Of a DNA stretch of 64,000 nt, positions 35,819 through 44,417 are shown piece after piece. Every line of letters begins with the position of its first letter. The first letter of the stretch is position 1. The notes under the pieces were generated by a model. That model saw only the letters and a list, made by a program, of their open reading frames with translations, had not been told where the DNA came from and ran no database searches. Source of the DNA: an uncultured Myxococcales bacterium. GTDB taxonomy: Bacteria > Myxococcota_A > Polyangia > Polyangiales > Polyangiaceae. Where the stretch lies: contig CALFEQ010000024.1 of assembly GCA_937949945.1 (NCBI GenBank), forward strand, positions 96,679 to 160,678. Direction: 5' to 3'. The position numbers were made by a program, and so were the translations under genes.

Positions 35819-36253
35819 CTGTTCTCCCGCGCCACCGGATCGAAAAGACGAGCCGGAGTGGATCGGAGTATAACGTCGAGTCAACCGCGCGTCACTTGCT
35901 CCGTGGGCAAGTCTGACGATTCGCATCCCCCAAACGGGTTACATCCCGTTCGGCATGATCCGGAGGCGTAACGGACTAGATGCCGAGCGCCCGCCGTGCG
36001 TTTCCGCCCACGCCCGAGGCGTCGTGCACGGCTCGAGGCAGCCGCGCCGCCGGGAGGTGTGGAAGCGTGCGATACCGCCCGGCCGACGGCCCGTCCCTGC
36101 CCCCGAGGCCCGGTCCATGGCCCCCCGACCTGCCCGAGATCGGGGGCCGGCCGCGGGCTCTTGCGGGCCATCCGCCGGCCGCGGTGCAGATCTCGGTTGG
36201 TGCTCGCGAGAGAGTGACGTAGTCATGTTACCCTGGTTGGCGAGGCGACCGAG
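35819..36253. other. 435-bp intergenic region without a supported gene
   Basis: Lies between divergent FHA and NifU-like genes. Several short open frames exist but have no start signals or recognisable proteins. The only structure I see is a small hairpin AACGGG-TTACAT-CCCGTT at 35933-35950. Promoters for both genes presumably lie here. Confidence 0.4.
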
Positions 36254-36523
36254 GTGGACGAGCCGACGAAGGAGCAGGTCTTGAAAGCTCTCGCCGAGCT
36301 CGCGGTACCGCTCGTGAAGGCCGACGGCGGCGAGCTCTACGTGGTGAGCGTCACGAACGAGGACGTCCACGTACACCTCACGGGGACCTGCGCGGGCTGT
36401 CCGGGCGCCACGATGACGCGCGAGCGCCTCCTCCAGCCGACGATCCAGGGCGTGGCCCCGAAGCTGACGGTGAAGGTCACGACGGGCTGGCGGGTACCGG
36501 AGGGGGCGAGGAAGGTGGAGTGA
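36254..36523 (+). CDS. NifU C-terminal-domain protein (Fe-S scaffold)
   Basis: 89-aa protein that is just the NifU/Nfu C-terminal domain, with VKADGGELYVVSV and the cluster-binding CxxC at C46 and C49 (TGTCAGCPGATMT). Such small Nfu proteins bind a transient [4Fe-4S] cluster between two subunits and pass it to apo-proteins. Start GTG 36254 with GAG/GAGG upstream. No other isc or suf gene is adjacent. It is followed by AGTCCTC repeats. Confidence 0.9.
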   Translation: MDEPTKEQVLKALAELAVPLVKADGGELYVVSVTNEDVHVHLTGTCAGCPGATMTRERLLQPTIQGVAPKLTVKVTTGWRVPEGARKVE

Positions 36524-36530
36524 CTTCGTC

Positions 36531-36562
36531 AGTCCTCAGTCCTCAGACCTCGGTCCTCAGTC
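36531..36562 (+). repeat. AGTCCTC heptamer repeats after the NifU-like gene
   Basis: Four imperfect 7-bp units (AGTCCTC-type) begin eight bases after the stop at 36523. They match, in inverted sense, the block at 36853-36870 in front of the next gene's stop. Confidence 0.8.
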
Positions 36563-36852
36563 TTCGCTCCTCGATCTGCCGCACGAACCTCGCAACAGGG
36601 GTTCACGGCCTTGCGCGCTTCACGCGTCCACGTCCCAGAAACGTCGGCGCCCGTCCATGCTCCCGACCGCGCGCTCGCGGCGCTGAGCCCGCCCCCCGAT
36701 CATCCAACGCCCACGAGTCAGTGAGCCTCGCGACACGCGCGCAAACGCAAGACCGCGCACGGACGTGAGCGCCCGTGACAGCAAGCGCTCACATCCGTGA
36801 GCAGAGCATGGCGGAGCAGCCAGCCCTGCCGAGCGGAGCACGCCTCTCGAAG

Positions 36853-36896
36853 CTGAGGACTGAGGACTCCCCTCGCCCCCTGGAGCCTGGAGCCTC
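36853..36896 (-). repeat. CTGAGGA and GGAGCCT heptamer repeats near a 3' end
   Basis: CTGAGGACTGAGGACTCC (36853-36870) and CTGGAGCCTGGAGCCTC (36880-36896) lie ten bases beyond the stop of the minus-strand lipoprotein gene at 36907. On that gene's coding strand they read as the AGTCCTC and GGCTCCA sense. Both repeat families are present side by side here. Confidence 0.8.
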
Positions 36897-36906
36897 GACT
36901 CCCAGC

Positions 36907-37914
36907 TCACTTCTTCTTCTGCTGCGTCCCCTTCTTCCCCGCGTCCGCCGGGGCGTTCGACGGCGCGTTGGGGTCCGAGCGGTTCGAGCCGCTCGTGACG
37001 GCGGCGACCGACGGATCGACCTCCGTCGGGTCGGGCATCTTGTTCGGGCGGAGCGAGGCGAGGTTCGCGAGCGTCGCGTTCTCCTCGATGGCGAGGCCGA
37101 GGAGGCCTTCGCTCGAGCGGTCGATCGCGCGGAGGTGGCTCGTTCCGTCCTTCCAGTCGACGGTGGTGGCGTGGATGCCCTTGGCCGGATCCGGCTGCTG
37201 CACGCGGCCCTTCGCGTTGAGCTCGGCGTTGATCTTGTTCACCGCCTCGACGAACGACTTGCCCATCGGGCCGTCGTCCGAGAGCGGGATCTCGTCGTAC
37301 ATCTTCCAGAGCCGGTCGTTGATGAAGAAGTAGTAGCGCTTCTTCCCCTGGCGCTCGATCCACATGAGCGCCTCTTTGTTCCGGTACGTGTACTCGTCCT
37401 TGATCCCGGTCGTGTCGAAACCGGTCGGCGTGTCCTTGAACTCGATGTAGCTGCGGCTGAAGGCGGCCTTCGCTCGCTCGCGCTCCGCCTCGAGCGCCGT
37501 CTGCTCGGGGCCGACGCGCGCCTTCTTCAGCTTCTCGTCGTAGTCCTTCCAGATGACGCCGCCGGTCTGCGTGAACAGCTTGTCGAGCTCCTTGTGGGTG
37601 ATGCCCCACTTGATGCCCTCGGTGAACCGGGCGAGGCTCGCGACGACGGGAGGCTCTCCGCCCTTCCCCACCGCGGGCTTGCCGCTCGGGGGCGGCGACG
37701 CGAGCGGCGCGCCGGTGTCGCTCGACGACGACGAGGACGAGAACGAGCTGCTGCCCGACGACTCCGACGAGGAGCCCTCCAGCAGCGGGTCACCGGGATC
37801 CGGGGGGCTCGCCTGCTTCGGCGGCTGGTTCGCGCCCGAACACGCGACCAACAACGCAAGCGACGCAACGTAAGCCCGTCCCAGAATCGCCCGCAGCGCC
37901 GAATCGACTCTCAT
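36907..37914 (-). CDS. Lipoprotein with serine-rich linker
   Basis: 335-aa lipoprotein: signal peptide with lipobox LVAC (C25), then a Ser-rich linker with an unbroken run near residues 46-62. A folded region follows (about 90-270) with aromatic-rich segments (YIEFKDTPTGFDTTG, MWIERQGKKRYYFFINDRLW) that look like a beta-sandwich. The end is Asn/Pro/Lys-rich, finishing in KGTQQKKK. Start ATG 37914 is chosen since it begins the signal peptide. It is divergent from the next lipoprotein gene by 66 bp. No known domain. Confidence 0.78.
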   Translation of the reverse strand: MRVDSALRAILGRAYVASLALLVACSGANQPPKQASPPDPGDPLLEGSSSESSGSSSFSSSSSSSDTGAPLASPPPSGKPAVGKGGEPPVVASLARFTEGIKWGITHKELDKLFTQTGGVIWKDYDEKLKKARVGPEQTALEAERERAKAAFSRSYIEFKDTPTGFDTTGIKDEYTYRNKEALMWIERQGKKRYYFFINDRLWKMYDEIPLSDDGPMGKSFVEAVNKINAELNAKGRVQQPDPAKGIHATTVDWKDGTSHLRAIDRSSEGLLGLAIEENATLANLASLRPNKMPDPTEVDPSVAAVTSGSNRSDPNAPSNAPADAGKKGTQQKKK

Positions 37915-37980
37915 GCGCCGACGGTAACACAACGGCCCGACCCCTCGCCAACGGCGCACACCGCTGGTAAGGAAGGGGCC

Positions 37981-38544
37981 ATGTCGAGGTCCAGAGCTCA
38001 TGCGCTCGTCGCGGTCCTAGCCGTGACGGCCGCGCAAGCATGGGGGTGCGGCGGGGTCGAGACCACCGCCGCTCCGAGCCGTGCCCTGGTTCCCTACGCG
38101 GGCCGGCAGGCCGACCTCTTCGACGACACCATCGAGCCGGCGGCCGTCGGCCTGGACTTCGACAGAGGCTACGCGCCGCGCGTCGACAAGGCGCTGCGCG
38201 AGCGCGCCCAGACGGGCGACGCGGTGGTCCGGGTGCGCGTCTCCACCGTGACCGCGAAAACGGATGGGCCCGAGACGACCTACCAGCTCGGCCTCCAGAC
38301 CGTCGAGCGGCTCGCGGGCAAGGAGATGCCCGCCCACTTCACGATCCAGATCGACAAGTCCAGCGAGTCGCACGGCATCATGAAGAGCTTCGAGAGCCGG
38401 CTCGTGGGGTACGGCTTCATCGCCTTCGTCCGCGAGTTCGCGACACCGTCCGGCGAGCGGGAGCTCCACTTTCACCTCGCGCCGGACACCAAAGAGGTAA
38501 AGATGGCGGTCGAGGAGGCTGTCCTCCTCGGACGACTGAAGTAG
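37981..38544 (+). CDS. Lipoprotein of unknown function
   Basis: 187-aa lipoprotein with lipobox WGC (C23) after a short signal peptide. A beta-rich domain covers about residues 70-180 (VVRVRVSTVTAKTDG, TYQLGLQTVERLAG, GYGFIAFVREFATPSGERELHFHLA). Strong Shine-Dalgarno (AAGGAAGGGG) before the ATG. It precedes map and is separated from it by a repeat hairpin, so the two may or may not be co-transcribed. I do not recognise a family. Confidence 0.75.
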   Translation: MSRSRAHALVAVLAVTAAQAWGCGGVETTAAPSRALVPYAGRQADLFDDTIEPAAVGLDFDRGYAPRVDKALRERAQTGDAVVRVRVSTVTAKTDGPETTYQLGLQTVERLAGKEMPAHFTIQIDKSSESHGIMKSFESRLVGYGFIAFVREFATPSGERELHFHLAPDTKEVKMAVEEAVLLGRLK

Positions 38545-38601
38545 GCTGCAGGCTTTCGGGGCTCCGCCCTTCCGGAGCCTGGAGCCCGGAGCCTGGAGCC
38601 G
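38544..38601 (+). repeat. GGAGCCT heptamer repeat with hairpin, upstream of map
   Basis: Right half: GGAGCCTGGAGCCCGGAGCC-type units (38574-38600), 15 bp upstream of the map GTG. Left half: degenerate GGCTGCAGGCT and GGGCTCCG. The two meet in a perfect hairpin GGCTCCG-6 nt-CGGAGCC (38560-38579). This is an element in which the inverted pair is fused. Confidence 0.75.
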
Positions 38602-38615
38602 AAGCGAGGTCGAAC

Positions 38616-39413
38616 GTGGCGATCGAGATCAAGAGCGCAAAAGAAATCGAAGCGATGCGGGTCGTCTGCCGGATGGCCGCCGAGACGCTCTTGCTCGTCG
38701 GAGAGAAGCTCCGCGTCGGGATGACGACGGAAGAGATCAACACGATCGTCCACGAGGACACGATCCGTCGTGGTGCCCGGCCGGCTCCTCTCAACTACCG
38801 CGGCTTTCCGAAGAGCGTCTGCACGTCCGTCAACGAGGTCGTCTGCCACGGCATCCCGAGCGGGCGCGTGCTGAAGGACGGCGACATCATCAACGTCGAC
38901 ATCACCACGGTCTACAACGGCTTTCACGGCGACACGTCCGCGACCTTCTACATCGGCACACCGAGCCCGGAGGCGCGCCACGTGGTCGAGGTCGCGCGGC
39001 GCGCGCTCGAGATCGGCATCGCCGAGGTCCGGGAAGGCGCCCGGCTCGGCGACATCGGCGCGGCCATCCAGGAGTACGTCGAGTCGGAGGGGTGCAGCGT
39101 CGTCCGCGACTTCGTGGGGCACGGCATCGGCCGCCGCTTCCACGAGGACCCGCAGGTGAAGCACTACGGCAAGCGCGGCACGGGCGAGCGCCTCAAGGCC
39201 GGAATGATCTTCACGATCGAGCCGATGGTGAACCTGGGTCGCTGGGAGGTGGAGATCGACCCCGTCGACAACTGGACGGTCACGACGGCCGACGGCTCGC
39301 TGTCCGCCCAGTTCGAGCACACCTGCCTCGTGACGAAGACGGGCTGCGAGGTGCTGACGAAGCGGCCGAAGCCGCTCCGCATGAGCGAGAACGTCGCCAC
39401 GGTGCTCGCCTGA
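38616..39413 (+). CDS. map: Methionine aminopeptidase, type I
   Basis: 265-aa enzyme that removes the N-terminal Met from new proteins. The five metal ligands are visible: D95 (NVDITT), D106 (HGDTS), H169 (VGHGIGR), E202 (TIEPM) and E234 (QFEHT). The substrate-contacting H78 is in CHGIP. The start GTG 38616 has GAGGT five bases upstream. The region just before carries GGAGCCT repeats. A good hairpin with a T-run (39448-39490) ends the transcript. Essential in bacteria as a rule. Confidence 0.96.
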   Translation: MAIEIKSAKEIEAMRVVCRMAAETLLLVGEKLRVGMTTEEINTIVHEDTIRRGARPAPLNYRGFPKSVCTSVNEVVCHGIPSGRVLKDGDIINVDITTVYNGFHGDTSATFYIGTPSPEARHVVEVARRALEIGIAEVREGARLGDIGAAIQEYVESEGCSVVRDFVGHGIGRRFHEDPQVKHYGKRGTGERLKAGMIFTIEPMVNLGRWEVEIDPVDNWTVTTADGSLSAQFEHTCLVTKTGCEVLTKRPKPLRMSENVATVLA

Positions 39414-39447
39414 GGGCTCGAAGGCTCGAAGACCCTGGATCGAGAAC

Positions 39448-39490
39448 ACGCCGGCCTGGCTCCGATGCCCGGCCGGCGTCGCTCATTTTT
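39448..39490 (+). terminator. Intrinsic terminator after map
   Basis: ACGCCGGCC (39448-39456) pairs perfectly with GGCCGGCGT (39471-39479) around a 14-nt loop, and ATTTTT follows at 39484-39489. It lies 35 bp downstream of the map stop. Confidence 0.7.
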
Positions 39491-39571
39491 CGTAGCTCCT
39501 TCGAGGAGTTGCGAAAAGATGGCCAGGTTGGGTTGCCGGTAGCCCACTAGCTGCTACCTTGCCGCACCCCC

Positions 39572-41629
39572 ATGCGCGCATCCGCCATCCTGGTCCCTGC
39601 GAGCCTTCTCGTCATCCCGGTCGCCGTCGCCCTCGGAGCCTGCACCACGGCGCCGATGGACGACTTCGAGACCGCCGAGCAGAGCGTGGCGTCGAACGTC
39701 CACGTCCTGACCTCGCGCAACGACAACGCCCGGACGGGCTGGAACCCGAACGAGAAGATCCTGAACACCTCCAACGTGCGTGCCGGCTCGTTCGGAAAGC
39801 TCTACACGCGGCAGCTCGACGGCCAGGTCTACGCGCAGCCGCTCTACGTCGGCGGCGTGAACGGGAAGAACGTCGTGTACGTCGCGACCGAGCACAACTC
39901 GGTCTACGCGTTCGACGCGGACGATCTCCGGCCGGACGCACCGCCGCTCTGGCACCGGAACTTCGGCCCGCCCGTTCCGTCGTCGGACACGCGCTGCGGC
40001 CTGCTCGGTCCCGAGGTCGGCATCACGTCGACGCCCGTCATCGACGTCCAGGCGCGGACCATCTGGTTCACGACGCGCAACAAGGAGAACGGGCAGTTTC
40101 TCCACAAGCTCCACGCGCTCGACATCGCGACCGGCGAGCCGCGCCCCAACAGCCCGAAGATCATCACCGCCCAGGCCCGCGGCACGGGTGACGGGTCCGT
40201 CAACGGCGTGATCACGTTCGACGGTCTGCGGCAGATGCAGCGGCCCGGCCTGCTCAAGGTCGGCAACCGCATCTTCCTCGCGTTCGCGTCGCTCTGCGAC
40301 ATCCGCCCGTACCACGGCTGGGTGCTCGGCTACGACGCGACGACGCTCGAGCAGACGCACGTGCACATCACGACGCCGAACGGCAGCGCGGGCGGCATCT
40401 GGAACGGCGGCGTAGGCATCAACGCGGACGAGAACGGCGACGTCTACTACGTCTCGGGCGACGTCTACGGCAACGGAAGGCCCGGCGGCACCGACGACAC
40501 GTTCAACGGCGAGGACAACCTCGGCAACAGCATCGTCCGCCTCCGCGTCAAGGAGCGCTCCTTCGAGGTCGTGACGAGCTTCACGCCCTACGACTCGCGC
40601 AGGGTGAGCCCGACCGATCGCAGCCTCGGTAACGGCGGCGGCATCCTCCTCCCGGGCACGAACCTCTTCGTCGCGGGCGACAAGCGCGGCGTCTTCTTCC
40701 TCGTCAACCGCGACGACATGGGCGGCAGGGCCGATCAGGACGCCCAGATCGTCCAGAAGTTCCAGGGCAACCCCGCCAACATCACGACGCACGGCGGGAC
40801 GCACGGCGGCGGCGCCTACTTCAAGAAGGGCGCCGGCGGCATCTACTACCTCTGGGGCATCGGCGACCGGCTCCGCGCCTACAAGTTCAACGGCGAGCGC
40901 TTCGAGCTCCCGGCCCTCGTGAACACGGACACGGTGACGGGCTACCCGGGTGGAGCCCTCTCCGTCTCGTCCGACGGTGAGCGGTCCGGCACGGCGATCC
41001 TCTGGGCGGTGCGCGGCAAGCGGACGAGCCCCGGCCTCGCCGCGAGCACGGGCGCCGGCGTCCTCGTCGCGTTCGACGCCGAGGACATCACGAAGCAGCT
41101 CTGGTCGAGCGACGACTCGCCCGCCGACATGCTCGGCAACGCGTCGAAGTTCAATCCTCCGACGATCGCGAACGGACGCGTGTTCGTCGGCACCTCGTCG
41201 AACCAGCTCGTCGTCTACGGCCTGAAGGCCGGCAACCCGCCGCCGCCGGTCGAGCCGAACGAGCCGACCACCAACGCGGACGCCGGGCCGAGCACCGACC
41301 CGACCCCGGGTGTCGCGCCGACGTGGACGGAGATCTACGACAAGTACTTCGGCCCCGGAACGCCAGGCCACTGCAGCGGCACCGGCGGCTGCCACACCAA
41401 CCTGCGGGGCGGCTTCAAGTGCGGGCGTGACAAGGACACCTGCTACGCGGGCCTCGTCGCTGCCGGCCTCATCGATCCGGACAACCCGCAACAGTCGCCC
41501 CTCGGGATCGAAGGCGAGTCCCCGCTCGTCTGGCTCGGCGGCGGCATGCCGCTCGACAACGCCGACCCGAACCCGGAGGCGGCCGCCGCCGTGAAGGCGT
41601 GGATCGCCGCGGGGGCGAAGAACGACTGA
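39572..41629 (+). CDS. PQQ-type beta-propeller lipoprotein with degenerate cytochrome-like C-terminus
   Basis: 685-aa lipoprotein: lipobox LGAC with C24. Residues 45-540 are a propeller like those of quinoprotein dehydrogenases (repeated blade ends such as VVYVATEHNSVYAFDADDL, VDVQARTIWFTTRN and RVFVGTSSNQLVVYGL). A Pro/Asn-rich linker follows. The last 90 residues look like a class-I cytochrome c: a CHTN motif, GGGMPL with a possible Met ligand, and AVKAWIAAGAKN. However the haem site reads CSGTGGCH, i.e. C-x5-CH rather than CxxCH. Haem attachment by the usual system is therefore doubtful. Enzyme activity is not established. Confidence 0.82.
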   Translation: MRASAILVPASLLVIPVAVALGACTTAPMDDFETAEQSVASNVHVLTSRNDNARTGWNPNEKILNTSNVRAGSFGKLYTRQLDGQVYAQPLYVGGVNGKNVVYVATEHNSVYAFDADDLRPDAPPLWHRNFGPPVPSSDTRCGLLGPEVGITSTPVIDVQARTIWFTTRNKENGQFLHKLHALDIATGEPRPNSPKIITAQARGTGDGSVNGVITFDGLRQMQRPGLLKVGNRIFLAFASLCDIRPYHGWVLGYDATTLEQTHVHITTPNGSAGGIWNGGVGINADENGDVYYVSGDVYGNGRPGGTDDTFNGEDNLGNSIVRLRVKERSFEVVTSFTPYDSRRVSPTDRSLGNGGGILLPGTNLFVAGDKRGVFFLVNRDDMGGRADQDAQIVQKFQGNPANITTHGGTHGGGAYFKKGAGGIYYLWGIGDRLRAYKFNGERFELPALVNTDTVTGYPGGALSVSSDGERSGTAILWAVRGKRTSPGLAASTGAGVLVAFDAEDITKQLWSSDDSPADMLGNASKFNPPTIANGRVFVGTSSNQLVVYGLKAGNPPPPVEPNEPTTNADAGPSTDPTPGVAPTWTEIYDKYFGPGTPGHCSGTGGCHTNLRGGFKCGRDKDTCYAGLVAAGLIDPDNPQQSPLGIEGESPLVWLGGGMPLDNADPNPEAAAAVKAWIAAGAKND

Positions 41630-41745
41630 GGGCGACCCCGAGGACCTGCCCTTCGGTCGGGTCGCCAGGCGCTATCCTCACGATCACCTCGTCCGCGCGG
41701 ATGCTCGTTGCCTCCCGCGCGGATGAGGTCGATCATCGATCCGCG

Positions 41746-42237
41746 ATGGTGAGCGCTCGCAAACAACGGGACGACCAGCACGGCGTGCAAGCCGCCGTCA
41801 CGATCCCGGCCCCGCAGAAGGGCTCGAGCGAGTCGTCCCACGTCGACACTTCGACACGCGACGAGATCCCTTCTTCGCGTCCGACGAGCGTACCCGGTTA
41901 CGACGTCACCGCGCTCGCAGCGGCGTCCGCGCCGAGCGTGACGAAGCCGCGGCTCCCCTTCGATCTCGCGGTTCCCGTCCGCCGCCGCGCCTCGCCCGAC
42001 GGCGTCCCGCTCCGAGCCGCCTTCCTCCTCTCGCACGTCGACGACCGCGCGACGATCGCCGAGATCGCCGGGTGGGCGCAGATCCCTCTCGCCGAGGCGA
42101 TCGACGCCTTCCACCTGCTCGCGACGCTCGGCCTCGTCGAGCTCCGCAACCTCCCCGACCCGACGCCCGGCCCGCGCTCGGAGCAGAAGCCGCCGATGCC
42201 GGTGACCCAATCGGGGCTGCGGCCGAAGACGGGCTGA
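41746..42237 (+). CDS. Small protein with winged-helix-like C-terminal module
   Basis: 163-aa protein. The first 80 residues are polar and low complexity. Residues about 90-145 (RAAFLLSHVDDRATIAEIAG, then EAIDAFHLLATLGLVELRNL) form a helical module typical of myxobacterial proteins of the DUF4388 sort, where it is thought to act as a winged-helix or protein-binding domain. The tail is disordered. Start ATG 41746 is a choice between several in-frame Mets (41701 also possible); none has a clear Shine-Dalgarno. Function unknown. Confidence 0.6.
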   Translation: MVSARKQRDDQHGVQAAVTIPAPQKGSSESSHVDTSTRDEIPSSRPTSVPGYDVTALAAASAPSVTKPRLPFDLAVPVRRRASPDGVPLRAAFLLSHVDDRATIAEIAGWAQIPLAEAIDAFHLLATLGLVELRNLPDPTPGPRSEQKPPMPVTQSGLRPKTG

Positions 42238-42240
42238 GTA

Positions 42241-42264
42241 GAGGCTCCGGGCTCCAGGCTCCAG
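42241..42264 (+). repeat. GGCTCCA heptamer repeat directly after a stop codon
   Basis: GAGGCTCCGGGCTCCAGGCT units begin four bases after the stop at 42237. Read on the upstream gene's strand this is the GGCTCC sense. It forms an inverted pair with 42377-42400. Confidence 0.8.
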
Positions 42265-42376
42265 TCGACGAGCCACGCGTCGTCCCGTCACCACACGGCG
42301 ATCCATCGCGTGATGTGAGGCCCGTGCCGGCTGCGACTTCGCGCTCGGCTCTTCCGGGAGCGTGGAGCGCATCTCC

Positions 42377-42400
42377 CTGGAGCCTGGAGCCTGGAGCCTC
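42377..42400 (-). repeat. GGAGCCT heptamer repeat next to the recN 3' end
   Basis: Three and a half perfect GGAGCCT units lie 46 bp from the recN stop (42447). On the recN coding strand they read as GGCTCCA. With 42241-42264 they bracket 112 bp. Confidence 0.8.
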
Positions 42401-42446
42401 GGTCGCTCTCCGGAAACCCGACCGTTTCAGCGCCGAGCCTCGTCGC

Positions 42447-44147
42447 TCACTTCTTCATCCCGAGCAGCTCCACCGCCGCCCGGCGTGCCGCTTCGCCGAC
42501 GCGGACGCCGCCGATCATGCGGGCGATCTCGTCGACGCGTTCGGCGGCGGAGAGGCGGCGGACGCTGCTCGTCGTCCTGCCTTTCGCCTCCGTCTTGTCG
42601 ACGACGTAGTGCGTGTCGGCGAGCGCGGCGATCTGCGGGAGGTGCGTGATGCAGAGGACCTGGCGGTGGCGCGCGACGTCGGCGATCGCTCGGCCGATGA
42701 CCTCCGCGATTGCGCCGGAGACGCCGGAGTCGACCTCGTCGAAGACGTAGAGGCCGGCCGGGCCCTTCTCGGCGAGCACGCGCTTGAGGGCGAGCAACGC
42801 GCGGGAGAGCTCGCCGCCGGATGCGATGCGGCGGAGCGGGCGCGGGTCCTCGCCCTTGTTCGGGGCGATGAGGAACTCGACACGATCGATGCCCGTCGGC
42901 GTGAGGCGTGCACCGTCGACGGGCGGCAGCTCCCCTGCCTGGGGCGCGGGGACCGGCGAGACGTCGACGACCACGCGTGCGCGGCCCATGCCGAGGCCCG
43001 CGAGCTCCCTGCCGATCGCGTCGGCGAGCTTCGCCGCCGCGTCGCGACGCTTGCGAGAGAGGGCACGCGCCTCGGCGGCGACCGAGGCGAGGCAGGCGTC
43101 GCGCTTGCTCTCGAGCTCGCCGCGGAGCTGGTCGGCGCCGGCGAGCTCGGAGAGCTGCTTCTTCAGCTCGTCGCGATGCGCGAGCAGCTCGGTCGTCGTG
43201 GGGCCGTGCTTCCTCAGCAGCTTCTGGAGGCGGAACCAGCGATCTTCGACCTCGGCGAGGCGCTCGGGGTTCGACTCGATGCCGGACGCGTAGCGTGACA
43301 GAGCCCGCGCAGCGTCCGCGAGCTCGCTGCGCGCGCCCTCGACCGCGCGCGCGATCGGCGCGAGGCTCGGATCGATGGCGGCCGCGGAGTCGAGGTCCGT
43401 CACGATCCGGGCGAGCTGATCGCAGACGGCGTCCTCGCCCTCGTACAGACGATCGGCTGCGCCCTGGGTCGCGTTCGAGAGCTTCTCGGCGTGACGAAGC
43501 CTCGCGCGCTCGTTCTCGAGCTCGGTCTCCTCGCCGGGCGACGGATCGAGGTCCTCGATCTCGCGGAGCTGGAACGCGAGGAAGTCCTCCCGCTCGGCGC
43601 GACCGCGCTCGGCCTCGCGAACGCGCTCGATCTCGCGCACGATCTCGGCGAGCTCCGCCACCTTCTCGCCGAGCCGGTCGCGCATGCCCTCGAGCCGCCC
43701 GTACGCGTCGAGGTACTCGAGGTGCGTCCACGGATCGGTGAGGCTGACGCTCTCGTGCTGGGAGGCGATGTCACAGAGATCGGGTGCGAGGTCCGCGAGC
43801 TGCGCCGCCGTCGAGAGCTTCCCGTTCAAGTAAGCGCGGCTCCGTCCTTCCGCCTGCACGACACGGCGAACGACGAGCTCGCCGTCGCACGGCACGCCGG
43901 CCGCCTCGAGCTTCGCGGCGACCCTCGACCCGGGCTCGATCTCGAAGAGCGCGGCCACCTCCGCCTCGCGCGCTCCGCCGCGGACGACCTCGGGGCGGGC
44001 GCGGCCGCCGAGCACGAGCGCGAGCGCGTCCACCACCATCGACTTCCCCGCCCCGGTCTCGCCGGTGAGGACGTTGAACCCCGGCCCGAGCTCGAGGACC
44101 TGATGCTCGATGAGGACGAGGTTGTCGATCGTCAGCGAAAGCAGCAT
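42447..44147 (-). CDS. recN: DNA repair protein RecN
   Basis: 566-aa SMC-like ATPase of double-strand-break repair. Walker A is GETGAGKS (29-36) and the C-terminal half has the ABC signature RIASGGELSRALLALK, Walker B YVFDEVDSG and THLPQIAAL with the switch His. Between lie long coiled-coil helices (about 150-370). All nucleotide motifs are intact. RecN clamps broken ends and aids cohesion; in many bacteria it is an SOS gene, but I did not find a convincing LexA box in the upstream region. It is divergent from the Fic-like gene. Confidence 0.96.
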   Translation of the reverse strand: MLLSLTIDNLVLIEHQVLELGPGFNVLTGETGAGKSMVVDALALVLGGRARPEVVRGGAREAEVAALFEIEPGSRVAAKLEAAGVPCDGELVVRRVVQAEGRSRAYLNGKLSTAAQLADLAPDLCDIASQHESVSLTDPWTHLEYLDAYGRLEGMRDRLGEKVAELAEIVREIERVREAERGRAEREDFLAFQLREIEDLDPSPGEETELENERARLRHAEKLSNATQGAADRLYEGEDAVCDQLARIVTDLDSAAAIDPSLAPIARAVEGARSELADAARALSRYASGIESNPERLAEVEDRWFRLQKLLRKHGPTTTELLAHRDELKKQLSELAGADQLRGELESKRDACLASVAAEARALSRKRRDAAAKLADAIGRELAGLGMGRARVVVDVSPVPAPQAGELPPVDGARLTPTGIDRVEFLIAPNKGEDPRPLRRIASGGELSRALLALKRVLAEKGPAGLYVFDEVDSGVSGAIAEVIGRAIADVARHRQVLCITHLPQIAALADTHYVVDKTEAKGRTTSSVRRLSAAERVDEIARMIGGVRVGEAARRAAVELLGMKK

Positions 44148-44317
44148 GCCCGCGCGCTTACTCCAACGCAGCCGTGCGTTCCAGGCCGTGCCGCGGGCGG
44201 CCGCACGAGCAGCCGGCGTCTTCGCGAGCGGCCTGGGAGCTCTTCCGCGAGGCTTACTCGCACTTTTGACTACACGGTCGTAACCCTTTGGAAGCGAAGC
44301 ACTATTTCGTGTTTCTG

Positions 44318-44347
44318 TTGACGATGGCGGCGGTACGCCACTACTTT
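44318..44347 (+). promoter_or_regulatory. Predicted sigma-70-type promoter of the Fic-like gene
   Basis: TTGACG (44318-44323), an 18-bp spacer and TACTTT (44342-44347), 70 bp before the Fic-like ATG at 44418. Good -35, moderate -10. Confidence 0.4.
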
Positions 44348-44417
44348 CCGCGCCCGTCGTGCCCGGGGGGCCCTGGCGGATGGCTCGGCCTCCTGGGCGC
44401 GCGGCAGAAGGGCACCC

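Larger units (their letters stand above)
36524..36906. other. Intergenic region between convergent genes, with repeats at both ends
   Basis: 383 bp without a supported gene. The ends hold heptamer repeats (36531-36562 on one side; 36853-36870 and 36880-36896 on the other), oriented as an inverted pair. The middle has no coding signal that I can see. Confidence 0.6.

Noticed and set aside
36000..36284. Short open frames in the gap before the NifU-like gene
   Set aside because: Three overlapping frames, all Arg/Pro-rich, none with a ribosome site or recognisable sequence.
44150..44200. LexA/SOS box upstream of recN
   Set aside because: A CGTTCCAGG segment is vaguely like the myxobacterial LexA box but needs a gap; not convincing.
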